A stretch of 64,000 nt of DNA, taken from Terebella lapidaria (taxonomy: Eukaryota; Annelida; Polychaeta; Terebellida; Terebellidae). Below, in pieces: positions 26,372-39,400 of the stretch. The stretch's first letter is position 1. Each line of letters starts with the position of its first letter. A program made the position numbers and the translations under genes. The DNA lies in the NCBI GenBank assembly GCA_949152475.1, contig OX424567.1, forward strand, positions 22,717,402-22,781,401, given 5' to 3'. The notes under the pieces were generated by a model. That model saw only the letters and a list, made by a program, of their open reading frames with translations, was not told where the DNA came from and did no database searches.

Positions 26372-26493
26372 ATTATGATGTATGCTCAATTATAGACCAG
26401 TAGATCCAGTATAGTCTTTGTAGTCTGCATATTATTATGATGTATGCTCAATTATAGACCAGTAGATCCAGTATAGTCTTTGTAGTCTGCATA
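26372..26493. repeat. Perfect 62-bp tandem duplication upstream of the hAT gene
   Basis: ATTATGATGTATGCTCAATT...TTTGTAGTCTGCATA occurs at 26372-26433 and again at 26434-26493 with no visible mismatch. A recent duplication lying about 50 bases before the first hAT exon. Confidence 0.9.
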
Positions 26494-26540
26494 ATGTACA
26501 CCCGTACACCCGTCTTCTGGATCTTATTTCAATTCCACAG

Positions 26541-29500
26541 GTTGGAATGGCGATGCTACGGTATGTCAGTGTGACCAAAACTAAAACCAAGAAAAGTGGA
26601 CTTGATGATTTTGAAAAATACGAAGGCAATTCCAGTTCTGATACAAGATGGTCACCCGCACCCTCGTCCTCGAGTAAGATTGGAACCAGAGGTGAAATCA
26701 AAAGTGCAAAGGCAAAGGGTACCGCTAATGACAATGATGACATCATTTCATCGTCGAAAAGCACCACGAACAACACCACTGAGACAGATGGAAACACATT
26801 ACCAGCATCTTCAGCCAATGTCCAGAAACGTAACCGCAATGATTCACTTTGTGCACCAGAGGACGAGAAACAAGAGATAGAGGGTAGCAAACTGAATAGA
26901 GCTCGCAAATTCATGGAAGACTGGAAGACCATGACTCCATTATGATTCTGTGGAACAAATTATGACCTGCACCTATTGTGTTTTGTTCAAGGACAAAGTC
27001 AATGATCCAAAATTGGCAGGTCTGACGAAAGGAGGGAATTTCATGGACGGAACATCGAATCTGCGAAAAAGTGCTGTGCAGACCATGAATGTAGCAAGGC
27101 ACATAAGAAAGCAGTCGAATTACAAGCAGCAAGAGAACAAAAATCCCAGTCACAGATTGGACAGTCGGTCGCAGGAAGAACCTTGATGAAAATCAAACAG
27201 AATGAGAGGAGTCGCTTGCACCTAATGTACAGGAACGCACACGCAGTATGTAAAAAAGAAACGACCAATAAGCGACTACCAATGGATGTGCGACTTGTAC
27301 CAGGCCAAAGGCCTTTACTTGGGAACCACATACCGCAATAATATTGCTGGTGCCTCTTTCGTCAGGGCAATTGCAGAGGTAGAGGAACAGAGTCTTGTGT
27401 CTTTGATAAAGTCTTCTTCCTTCTTCAGCTTGTCCATGGACGGTACCACGGATGTGGCCAGCATCGAGCAGGAAACCTTCTACGCTAGGATATTGTGCAA
27501 AGGCTCCATATCAACCCATTTCCTAGGCATTTACGAGCCAGAATCTACAAGATCGGAGGATCTGTTCCAGACCATCACTTCAGCTGTGGAAACAATGGAC
27601 ATCACAGATGAAATGTGCCCAGTAAGCTCGTGGTGTTCGCATGCGATGGAGCTGCAAACATGTTCGGGGTACGCAGCGGTGTGGTCACCCTCTTGCGAGA
27701 AAAGTACCCAAATGTGATTGCCATGCATTGTCTCGCGCACAGATTGGAACTGGCGTATAAGGACTCCCTCAAACAATCAGCAAGCAAGCAGTATGACAAG
27801 CTATCAACACTGATGGTAGGAGTCTACTACTTTTATAAAAAAAAAAGTTCCGAACAACGCCGAGCATTACGGATGACCCTGAAGGCACTCAATTTACGGT
27901 CCATGGTTCCTCCCCGCGTTGGCGGTACCCGCTGGATTGGACATATGCGGCGTGCTATCGCATCCTTCTAAAGATGTTCCCAGCAGTCGTTGATCATTCC
28001 TCTACAGCATCTCATTCAATTGCAAAGGCTGAGGGACTAGTAAAGCTGCTGACAGACTATGATACCTTGGCATTTATGCTGTATCTCGGGGTGAGTACTG
28101 CACAGTGCAATTCTTGATTCACAGTCAGTGTAAGTAATTAGCGTAAGTAGATTCATATGTATGCTCAGCCGCTGTAATACTTTGTCCACATGCAATTATC
28201 ATTTTTCACCACCAGTAAATATACATCGGTTGGATTGGATAAAATATGGTATATTGTTGGTTGGCCTCCACAGGATGTCATGGAACCCTTGGCAAACCTA
28301 TCAGCTTGTCTCCAGAAGCCAGATGTGACGCTTTCAGAAGTGCACAGCATGAGCCGAGCCACGGAAGATCTGGTTGAAGATCTGAAATACAGGTAACTAA
28401 TAGATTACGATTAGATTGCATAAGTGCATAACAATCATAAAATATATTTAATTCCGAAGTGAGACACATCTACAGTGTCACCATGTAATGTTGACGTGGT
28501 ACTAGGTACAGCAGTTACTGGTTATGACTTCCTGATTTTGTGCAGGAATGGTCCTCACATGCAGCAATTGTTGGGTGGGGGGAGTGATGAAGGGTCTTTC
28601 ATGGGTCGGGAACTGAGAGGGGTTAAACCAATGATGACCTACAGGGGCAAGTTCATTGACTCTGTCAAAACCTGCCTGACCAAGCGTTATGCAGATCTGG
28701 AATCTCCAGTAATAAAGAGTACCCGCATAGCAAGTTTGCGACACTGGCCAGCTTCAGTATATGGAGGTCAATAAATAAAATGAACCTGGGGCCTATTTCA
28801 CAAAGAATCTAAATCTACTTAGCCGATTAAGTTCGGCATTTAGCATGGTAGATAGTAGGCTAAATCCTATTTTAGTCGGCTAAAGTTGATTTAGGTTCTT
28901 TGTGAAATAGACTCCTGCTGATTAATTGGTTTCATCAGTTTGTTTTGATTCAAGTTTTTTTTTCTCTAGTGGATAAGCTGTTGATTGCCTTTATTTCTAT
29001 TGATTTGTCTTGTTCAAAGTTGTTTGTGTGTATGGACTATGGAGGGTATTGATGGATGAAAATTATGTACCTTAACCTATTGCTATTATTTTTTATAAAA
29101 AGATACATTATTATAGCTCAGTATTTTTTGCATATGAATGAAATATACACTGCTTTGCCAATTCTATTTTGATCCTAATCTACTGGGGTTATATGATAAA
29201 TACTAGTACATGTACCTATATTTTGAATCAGCATTATAGTTTCAAAATAGAACTTCGGTCTTCACTGATCACAGTCGCAGAATAAAATTAATATTTCTCG
29301 AGTGAACCTGTGGCAATGATGTTTCTGCAGCAACAGACTTTGGGACGGAGGAGGTCAACGATCTTCAATCACTTCGCAGACAAGTTTGGGGAGTGCAACC
29401 TAACACAAATTCTACAAGAATGGTATTCTTTCCGGACACTAATGTACAAAAGGTAAAACCATAAAAAAATTTGAATTTGGTCAAGAAATAGTGAGCCATA

Positions 29501-30261
29501 ATATCCAGACAATCACCTGCTGTTTAGTATTAAAATATTGCATATCAGACCAGTTGAATATACAGTGTACTTACCAATTATTCAGCCTTAATATTTTTTT
29601 TTTACATTCCAGCTATGGGAAAACTCTACGTACGATGGCATGGGAGGACATCCATTCTGCTATGAGTGGCATGAACATGGACAACATACTACTACTTTTC
29701 GATGCCATCTCAGCATTGTGCCCTACATCAGTACTCAATGAAACAGCGTTCAGCCAGCTAAAACTAGTGAAAACCGATCGACGACATCGACTAAGCAATG
29801 AGCGTCTTGGTCAAGTAATGATGATCAAACTCAATGGTGCAGACATCCTTGATTTCAACCCGGACCCTGCGATAGACAACTGGATGGTGAGCTATAATTT
29901 CACTATTCAGCACAAGATATTGTAATGTATGTATTCAAAAGTAAAGCATTCTTTCAGTATGTAAGTTATAACATTCTCTATCTCATGTTAAATGCAGCTC
30001 ACACCATCTGGGAGAAAGCGTCGACTCCATTATCATCGGACTCGGAAGGCAACAAAGACCCCTAGAGAGCTTGAACCTGTACAAAATGATGCATCGCAGG
30101 CTGAGGCTGTTCCTCATTCCGAGACGGATCCTGAGAGCGATAGCGGTGAAAGTGACGGGGAGGCAGATTTATCTGGATCTGAAAGTTTGATGAGTAAGAT
30201 GCTCAAACTAATGATCGAAAACTCATCGAGTACTGTTCTCTGTAAATTCAAACTGTTCTAG
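26541..30261 (+). mobile_element. hAT transposase-derived, ZNF862-like gene with introns, decayed
   Basis: Exon blocks: 26541-28090, 28274-28392, 28546-28766, 29331-29452, 29613-29886, 29998-30261, each with GT/AG ends. Order of parts: a Ser/Thr-rich N-terminus; a zinc-finger-like stretch CTYC...NFMDGTSNL...H-CSKAHKKA (26970-27110); RPISDYQ and LYQAKGLYLGTTYRNN; a first catalytic-Asp region FFSLSMDGTTD (27420-27450); a second FACDGAANMFG, then AMHCLAHRLELAYK; VGGTRWIGHM; and a C-terminal hAT dimerisation block SVLNETAFSQLKLVKTDRRH (29735-29795). The last exon is acidic and ends at 30261. The big first exon changes frame near 26941, 27080, 27250-27280, 27610 and 27970, so the copy is non-functional unless these are sequence errors. 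I found no convincing terminal inverted repeats, so it may be a dead transposon or a decayed domesticated copy. Confidence 0.8.
28788..28916. repeat. Foldback MITE inside a hAT intron
   Basis: GGCCTATTTCACAAAGAATC pairs with the inverted GGTTCTTTGTGAAATAGACT. The inner arms carry TTAGCCGATTAAG and TTTTAGTCGGCTAA. About 125 bases, no coding content. It sits in the intron 28767-29330. Confidence 0.8.
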
Positions 30262-32314
30262 AGCTGTGTAGGTCACAAACAGAAATGCAAAATGTAACCA
30301 AAATGCAAAAATTGTTAAATTGAAATGGTAAAGTGTTCTTAAAGTTTCAATGGTGTCTGTATTGAAAAAATGTTTCAATGGACAGAGTGTTTCATCATTT
30401 TTTTTATATACATGTACCTGAATGACAGAAGTGATTGTGGTAAAATCTGTAAGTCAATAAATTTATGTATGCACGGTTGATGACTTGTATTGTTGTTTCT
30501 TTACATTACAACAATGAACTAGCCTATCATAATCTTATTCTTGTGCAATGTGGAGAGTTTCAGCTCAGAATTTTGTCTTGATATGGAGTCATGATAGATT
30601 ACTAGTATGATATGATTGAGCAAGTATCTCGTGGCATTTGTCATTCCAATATCGAGTGTATTTCTGATTCTGGGAGGCTTCAAACTCTTGTCCTATGTTG
30701 AGATACAATATCCTATGTGATAAATTTTCACATCTGTCCCGATGTCAGATGTATCAAAAAGTTTTTCATCTGCACTGCCATGAGCATTGAAGATCATACA
30801 AGAATCATACCTGGTGCAAAGCACCAGATCTCCCCGGATGACAGAAGTCAAAAGCGCGATCATTTCTAGCACTGTTTTCAATTTAATTCCGTGCGCATAT
30901 TATATAGGCGTACGATGTCCATGCCGGACGAATATATGTACCGATGTGAAAGCAATTGGTACTGTATAGTTCGTATGAACACTGATCGAGTGCGCCCATA
31001 AAAAAATCGAGTCCCTGATCGAGTACGCCCATCAAAAAATAGCAAGGTGTTCATAAAATTCAGCACCGTTTTCTATTTGGCCCAGAATTCAAATATATTC
31101 GTTGAGTTGTTTTTGGTCAATAGTGTACAAATATGCGACAATATATGTGAGAAGTGTCCAGTAAATTTGAGTACCGTCGGAATATTCATAAGCACTGAAA
31201 TGTCAATGTTGAAGGCGGTGGTGTTGAACTGGGAACATATTCCGACTTTTACACATTGCCAACAATAAATACCACGGTAATCAATCTTCCGCACTTTGCG
31301 AGCGAAAAATTAGCCCGCTGTGGGACAGCGAAAAATAAATGCGTATGATTGTTCGAAGTGAAGATGCAGTCAGAAAATGGAACGTAACAAATGTGCTAGT
31401 TTTACTGCTCCAAAACAAGGAATATTTAGCACTGACATAAAGAATAAGCGTGAGAAGTGAGCGATGATTCGACAGTAGAGACAAAAGTGATACCCGGTTG
31501 ACTGAATGCACACCGTGGTTCTGCATTCATTCTCAAAACCAGCCGAGACGTTAATGTTCACGTAAATTGGCGATTGTGACGAAAAAATTGCACCATTCGA
31601 CGAAAACATTCGTTAGATTATATTAATTAACTGAATTATTTACGTTGAGCTCTGTAGAACACACGTTCAAAGTATTTTCTCTTCGAAACCAAGTTTTTCC
31701 CCCAGTCGAAGAGTATTTCCCCCATGGGAATCCCAGAGAGCGTTCAAGAAGTCTCCCCATGAGGTCATGTTGAACGTCTTTAGCGACAGAGCATTCTATG
31801 GCTTGAGGCGACGATCTAGGTGCACATCCCATGTAAATTCATTTTTGGCAATGCAGAACCATATATATGTGTAGAAGGACACGTGTCTTGACATTTATGT
31901 CGAGACGTGTGTATATTTCAAAGTGACAATTCGCGCGTCATAATTTTGATCCCAAGGATGATACCCGACAGAGTTTACCATGCCCCCTCTGGCGATGAAT
32001 GCATATTTCGGTTATCGTCAATGAGGGAAATTAAATTAATGGTCTGTTTGATGAATAGCATCTGTCAATAACCTGAAATGATGACGTTTAGTAAAGCTTT
32101 AATGTCCATTACACCTATCATGATGTGACAGGAACTACAATGGAAAGACCATATGGTGCCGTGTGCATGCGAGTGCAGCCGCGCAAACAACGTGCATGCA
32201 CGATATATTTGTTTCCGTGAAATATTGTTTCTCATACCACACACTCATGATACTTGATGGATGAGAACATCGTGTTAGGAGTCACTGGCAGATCTCCTAG
32301 CACACTCCAAAGAG
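30262..32314. other. No gene seen
   Basis: AT-rich spacer with overlapping frames of 60-80 codons on both strands and no domain. TCTGTCCCGATGTCAGATGT at 30733-30752 also occurs at 25600-25619. Nothing else stands out. Confidence 0.5.
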
Positions 32315-32322
32315 TATTTAAA
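32315..32322 (+). promoter_or_regulatory. TATA-like box of gene B
   Basis: TATTTAAA lies about 155 bases before the gene B start codon (32477). The transcript start would fall near 32345. Supported only by position and by the complete gene that follows. Confidence 0.4.
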
Positions 32323-32476
32323 CGCCCCCTGATAGTGTTTATTTGTTGGGTATTCCTTTAGAAGGCGACCATTTCGTTGTTCATCTCATGTTTTGTTTCT
32401 GGTGATATCTAATTTAATTCCTCTTCGATTCCAACGCCGATTATTAGGACAGAGGAGACCCCTAATCGACAGCGAA

Positions 32477-35147
32477 ATGGTTAAAGGTATGTCAGTTTTC
32501 TAATGAGAGTTTCGCGGCAAACAACTGTTAGGCCTTGGCATGTAAATACATCCACAATATTCACTACAACGATATGTTGCCCACCGTCCCTCGCGACATC
32601 AGTGATGAATTTGATATAGATGTTATTTTAGACGTCTGTCTTATTTCGAATCATTCATACACCAAACGGTGGTCACTTTTGAAAATAATCTTCATTCCAC
32701 GAATTATTGGTGTCTGAAACAGAAAAGTCCGTTTGCTTATTAAACGAATTGGATATATGTATTCGCCAATGTGTTTGTTAGTTTGTCTATAACACTTCAA
32801 GTGCACTCCCGAAATGCACAAGTTGAGGTAATCAGCGTTGCGATAACTGATATGCATGATATGAGATTCAATACTAAGCGATTCGATTAGAATGCATGTC
32901 GAAGGCTAAATTCAGTTGTGAGAAATGGATGATCCTGATAGGAATTTCAGCAAAAATGGTCAGTTCTTTGAATTTTTTATCGTGAATAGTAGGTGTGACC
33001 TGTATATTTTGAAAGATATTAAACTATGCATTGACCGTGGTATATTTGTCAGTTATTCTATTCATGTTGTCGTCAAAACACACACAAACTCTGATGAACT
33101 AATTGCTGAACGATTATCTATATATTTATCTTGCACCTATTTCTTTGTATTGGTTTTGGTTTTTTGTTGTTGGGCAGTTGTTTACAACTATTGTACAGTC
33201 GTGACGACCATCATTCAACTACTGTCTATGCTAGTATGGTCAAAATGTTTGGTCGGATTTCGTTTCTGCGCCAGAAGTGTGTCATAATAGGTTTCCTATT
33301 GCCATAATCAAGATCTTGTAATAGCGGCAATACGTCGATCGTTAGTTATACATTCTTGCTCTACGTTACATTCTTTGCAGTGATCAAACGCGTGGTACTA
33401 ATCTGCTTTGCACTAGCGTTTTGGACGTCGTCGAGTTTCTGTCAGATAGGTGAGTACCAACTCATTCGTCAATTGTGTGTCAATTTCTGCTGTCGTTCGA
33501 GTCTATTTCATAAGGTTGTCTTTCCGAAGGTGAGTCCCCGTGTAGCGCGGATCAATTGAGATGTGATGACGGACAGTGCGTGCCCAAAAACTGGATGTGT
33601 GACGGTATGGGCGGCTGCAGCAACAACGAGGATGAGAGTGATAGATACTGCGCCAAAGGTATGGATGAACTGCAGCACCTGTGTATGGGATGGGCCAGAT
33701 CCCCCTCGTTCGGCTGCTCTGCATCCGAACGTATTATTATGCAAACATACGAAACCATGTTTCTTCTTTATATTACCAATCATAATAGGTATACCTATGC
33801 ATCTAATATAAATGTTTACAGTCCAGCAGTATAGCATCGATATTGAGTGTGGTTCCCAGCAGACAACCTTGGCCTTATAATTATAGCCAGTGGGTATAAC
33901 AATTCCCTTACAGACTGTAGATGCGCGATAAGCCTTGAAGACAGGAGACAGTGTTTTGAAGGATTTCCACCAGAATTTATACCAACTGACCAACAAACGT
34001 GTAGTGACTTTTCGAGCGTTTGCTGTTGGGAGTCGAGAAGGCATGTGCCCAGGTGTTACCAACGTGCCGGAGGTAGGGACCATAGATGTGAATCACTTAA
34101 AGTGAAAAAATCGTTCTGTTTCTTTCCTAATTGGCTGGATAATTATCGGTATCTACTATGATACAAATAGTCAGTACAACATTTTCAATGCCACCACAAA
34201 TTTTGACAAAGTTTGAAACTGAAAATCATATTCACATATATATAAATAGCAGAAATAAATGCATATAAAATTTTTCTTACTCGAATGGTGTATTATATTG
34301 ATGCAAACCGTAATATGCAATTCATGTTGCACACCCAATGTTGCAGATATCGACAATATCTGTCAATTCATATACATGTATTTGCTTGAATTATCGCAAA
34401 TTTAAAAGAACCGTTCTCGTCATGCATTTCTCCATATATTCAAACTTAAATGTAGAGTCATCAGGGCGTATTTTGTGGGATATATTAAACAATGAAAATT
34501 GCCAGCCAATTTAAATTCCACAAATAAATCATACCATCCCAAACCCTGCAAGCAAACACCTCGCAAATGTTGTTACGCATAGTAGTGAATATGTATGTAT
34601 TCAACCTATATTTTCATTTTCAGAAAGTTCGGAGATGAAGCTGAAAGCAAGTACGTAAAATGTATAAATGTCTTGGCAGATGATTTCACATAACATGCTA
34701 TGGCTGCGATTTGAGTAATCATACACATTACCAGGCTCGTGTGAAAAATATACACTCAGGTGTTACGCTGTTATTGGTCTTCTGACATCCTTGATCATTT
34801 GGTTGATTCACCTTTACCTGTTTTAATATATTTTTGATGGATGGATCACAGCCTGTCCAGCTAACATGCCTCCTGCAGAGCGTTCCAACTGTGGCTGGAA
34901 AGGCATCACAAGACAGGAGTGCGAATGTCTGGGCTGCTGCTTCGACAACAGCATCCGTAAAACGATCTGGTGCTTCAATCCACCAACAGGTAACAGCTAT
35001 AGCGTTGTTTCAACGATATTTATGGTACAGGCAATATGATACATGTATATGTAAATACTTTGTTTATTTCACTGATATGTGAATATTTTGTTTTTTTCCA
35101 GATTGATCAAGCGATGTGCCCTCGGGGTGGATTTCAGATTTGGATGA
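32477..35147 (+). CDS. Gene B: secreted LDLa + trefoil-like + P-type trefoil protein, seven exons, intact
   Basis: Coding exons: 32477-32486, 33381-33449, 33530-33658, 33914-34072, 34624-34650, 34852-34990, 35102-35147. GT/AG ends join in one frame for 579 bases, 192 residues plus stop. Residues 1-25 (MVKVIKRVVLICFALAFW...) are a signal peptide. Residues 31-67 are an LDLa module with Cys at 31, 38, 43, 50, 56, 67 and a calcium-type NNEDESD. Residues 70-122 are a divergent trefoil-like module (CRC...RRQC...C...CCW...CY). A 9-residue linker exon is followed by a P-type trefoil domain at 133-173 (RSNCGWKGIT, EC-GCCFD, IWCF). Junctions are phase 1 except the last, which is phase 2 because exon 6 is one base longer than in gene A. 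This adds a C-terminal RLIKRCALGVDFRFG tail. Known LDLa and trefoil modules bind ligands or mucins; a secreted epithelial or immune role is inference. Confidence 0.85.
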
Positions 35148-35965
35148 CGTTTGATGTATCTCTTGAAATAAATGTTTCTTGGAGCAGTATAAGTAGTGTT
35201 ACCCCTTTTGTCTCCATTTCTACCTTTTTTTTTTTACTATTTTTGACATAGCAAGAGTTGAGTGCTCGTTCAGTATAGGAGTGATGAAATTTGTTATGAT
35301 AATGTCAATAGATATCTAATAGAGAACTTATCACATGTCCTGTTTTTATAGTACTGCTATATAAATAAACACACAAGTGTATTATGTAATTTCACTTGTA
35401 TTATGTAATGTCAGATGTATAAACAATGCCGCAATCCTGCTTTCTGGATTTCAGTTTCCTCTGATCCCACAGCCGAATATGCTGTAGATAATACAATAAT
35501 TTGTAAATTCCAGTATATGCCTACATGCCCATGACTCTATATGACTTGAAGAGGGACGCAGCTTGCGGCGGGAATTGCCTTCATAGCAAACAAATGTGAC
35601 AGAAAGTTTTATAGAATAGGCACCAGAAGCTGAAGGGGTTTAGATGTTCTTTGGTTGATTCTGAGCGTTTTCAAGCGTAGATCATAGTCTGTAGCTCCAA
35701 TATTCATTGGGATAAAAATGACAATTTTTAATCTTTACACATGATGCTGCATTCCATCGACGATCGAGCATTTCGATTGACAGACCTATCCCATCCTATA
35801 CAACCCCAGAGTGAAACAAAGTGTTGCATTGGGGGCAGCCCATCAACCAAAGGACGAAGGGATTAGGTGGCGTGGAGGGGGTGGGATAGGGAAGATCCTG
35901 GCATTAGCACTTTAATTTCAAAGATATAAATACATTTACCACACTGTCTGCCCCTGATGACGCCA
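35148..35965 (+). other. Gene B 3' region, no other gene
   Basis: AATAAA at 35167-35172 is the likely poly(A) signal, 20 bases after the stop. The rest shows no gene. A G-rich patch (35825-35900) and CCACAC...GACGCCAG lead into the LINE remnant. Confidence 0.6.
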
Positions 35966-36028
35966 GTGTGTCTTTTGATAAAGTATTTGGTCGGGCTTTG
36001 TTTCTATTGCAAAATGTTGTATTTTACG

Positions 36029-36031
<3 letters not shown>
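35966..36031 (+). mobile_element. Left piece of a CR1/L2-like LINE split by a second LINE
   Basis: A plus-strand frame reads DDASVSFDKVFGRALFLLQN, which fits the first RT aspartate motif (D-SKAFD-V----LF-LL). It ends at the target duplication GTATTTTACGTTT (36019-36031). The same element resumes at 42093. About 60 residues normally found between this motif and the YADD region are absent, so the host copy was already deleted internally. Confidence 0.55.
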
Positions 36032-36060
<29 letters not shown>

Positions 36061-36491
36061 GGCCTAATGTTTATTTGAGACTCGTAGACACTTGATCACA
36101 ACTACGTCACAAATACACACAATAGTGATACATATCACAAAATACAGTACAGTTATTTTATATATAAATTTTTCATATAATATATCCACGTACTCGAATA
36201 AATACATATACACATGTACGTACACGACACTTGCATACAAGACCAAAATTAGAGATATTAGATATAATTGGAAATAAACAAACATATGCTCATTTTATGT
36301 ATAAACGATTTGGGAGAATCGGATCCTGAGTCGTCAGCAGCGGGTGGGCCGCCTACAACCGGATTCGCTTCACCCAAATTTGGAAATTTGTCATTTAAAC
36401 ATATATTTATTTCTACTCAAGATATACTCGATCTACACAAATACATGATTGTGCGGAGTACATAATACATAAACATATATAAACCTTTTAT

Positions 36492-39400
36492 TCATTTTTC
36501 TACCATACGGATACATATATCCCTTATTTGTTTTTCATAGTTGTACAATGTTGTCGAATTTGCATTTTCAATAGATTTAAATAAACAAATACACCTCTTA
36601 GCAACCAATATCAGTAAATTAATTGTATCCAATTCTTCTTTTGTTAACAGGTTACAATTTAGTATACCTACAATTTTCATTTCATATGATAGTTCGAGAT
36701 TGATGCCCGATATAAACTGAATATCATTTTCTACTAAATCCCACACAAGTTTTATCTTATTACATTCACAAAAGAAATGTTCTATGGTGTCTGTAGCATT
36801 ACAATGTACACATTTGTTAGTTTCAGATATTTTTACTTTGAACAAATAACTCTTCGTCGGGTATATACATTGCAATATTTTCCATTGCATCACAAATAAT
36901 TTTACTTCTCGAGTTACCGTTAACGCTAAACTCCACATATTAGATATCGATACATTAATTTCAAATTTACTAAACCAATGATTATGCACAGGTGTCTTCA
37001 CCCTAGCCTTAACATAGAATTCTCTAACATCTTTCGTTTTCAATTTACTGATTGGGGAGCCATTGAAATATATATCCTTGTTTCTATTACTGTATGATAA
37101 ACATGTTAACAAATTTGGCGACAAAGAATTTCTCACAATATTATATTCAAAAAGAGTGAGTGCGTTATTGCCTAGAATGTTTGCAACGTCATCATAACTA
37201 ATACATGCTCCTCTATCAACCACATCAGATATATATATAAAACCTCTATCAAGCCATCGCTTTAAGAAAATCGGATTATTTTTGTATGTTACGAGATCAA
37301 TATTCCATATCACTTCTGAAAATTTCCCAGTACCGTACTGTGGGTTTATATCCTTTGTGTCCAGCCAGTCCTTAAGTAACTGGCGATAAAACGACGGAAA
37401 AAATCCCTCAATTCCCCTAAATTTTGTGAAATTTGTATTCATATTGAATACAATCAAACCCGTCCCGAATTTGTTCAAATATCGATTTGGTAGAATACGC
37501 CAGGAGCCATTACCGGGGTTTAGTAATAGTTTTATCCATTTGAATGATAGGGACTTCTGCATATCGAACATATTGATCATATTTAAACCACCCGAAGCTA
37601 TATTCTGTACAAGGACATCCCGACTAATTTTTTTCCGTTGTGTTTTTGATATCATTTTCTTTGTAAACATGTTTTCTGTTCCAAATAAATTTAAAAAATA
37701 ATGTGTTCAATCTTTCCAGAATTTTATCAGGCAGTCGCAAACCCTGCATGATATATAAAAATTGTGACATCAGAAGACTTTTTGTTAGCACAATTTTCCC
37801 GTATATAGATATATTTCGACCCATCCATGACTTCATTATCCCTTCGCACTTTGTTATTCTATTTTCCCAGTTTTCAGAAATATCTGCAGCAGGACGGTCG
37901 TTTTGAAATATTACACCTAATAGATTTATACGATTATCAGGGAAAATTTTCCATTTAATGTCCGCATAATGTTTCCGTCTGTATTTCCAACATCCGACCC
38001 ATAGTGCTTCAGTTTTGTTACGATTGAGGTTAAGAAAAGATATCTCTGAAAATAAATCAATGATGCGTAAACTTTCGTCTATGGAGCTTTCGTCCCCCAT
38101 GAGCAATGTTGTATCGTCGGCATATTGTAAAATTTTTATTTCTTTCCCATTGCGGTCTCTCGAAAGTGGAATTCCCCTGATGTTATTATTCTGTCTAATT
38201 TTACAGGCTAATATTTCGCAGGCAATTATAAAGCAAACAGGCGATAATGGACAGCCTTGTCTTATCCCACATTCAATAGGAAACCAGCTGGATAGCCAGC
38301 CGTTGTAACTTATAGATGTAATGACATCAGAATTAAGGACCCTGACCCAATTAATCATTTCCGGACCAAAACCAAATATATCAAACGAATTGAGAAGAAA
38401 TTCCTTAGACAATGAATCGAATGCTTTGCTGTAATCAATTTAATCAAGGTATATTCAATTTATCTGTGAATTCTATGACGTCATCAACGGCCCGGATTAC
38501 AATTCCAGAATGTCGCCCTTTGATAAATCCATTTTGGTCTTCAGCTATTATGTCGGTCAATGCCGGTTTTAACCTATTTGATAAAACCTTAGCGAGAATT
38601 TTGTAATCGGTATTTGTTAGACTTAGCGGTCTCCAGTTAGTAAGTTCCTCTCTAGGTTTATTCTTCCCTTTATATAATAAGATCATTATTCCACGTCTTT
38701 GTGATAAGGACATTCTCCCGCAATCATAACAATATTTGTAACATTTTAGTAGAATGTTTTCAATTTTACCCCAAAACGTTCTATACCAGGCTGTTGTTAA
38801 TCCATCAATGCCTGGACTAGAATTTGTTTTCATGCTTTTTAATGCACGAAGACATTCTTCAGATGTTACCATCCCCTCGCATGATTGATACTTTTCAACC
38901 GGTCCCGTGGGAATAACTAAATCATCAATGAAATCATTTACCTTATCTGTATAAAACTGTGACTTTTTCTCATATAATTGTCGGTAAAACTGATATTGAG
39001 CCATCATTATTGTGGTTGGATCATTGGATAAGGATCCATCCTGTAATCTAATAGCCGACATCAATTTCTGTTTGGCTCTACTTTTTTCGAGATTTAGGAA
39101 ATATTTAGTGCTTTTTTCACCGTATTCTGCAAACATGGCCTTAGATCTTAATTCGGCACCTTTATCGCGTTCAAGTTCTAGCATATCCACTTCCGATTTA
39201 AGTGTATTGACTTTGTCCCGTAAAATTAAATTATTGACAGCATTTGCGAAAAGTGTAGTAGCTTCTTGCAGCAGTTCTGTAACATATTTTAATCTCGTTT
39301 TACGCTGGTATGATCGAATTTTTCCGTATCGTGTTGAGTATTCTTTAACCTTAATTTTACAAAAGTCCCATAATACATCGGGTGGCAAGAAAGAATAATC

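Noticed and set aside
26435-26932. 165-codon minus-strand frame antisense to the hAT first exon
   Set aside because: Hydrophobic shadow of a Ser/Thr-rich coding strand, with no domain.
36029-36058. T run as an assembly artefact
   Set aside because: It sits exactly at the LINE 3' end next to the target duplication, as expected for a poly(A) tail in minus orientation.
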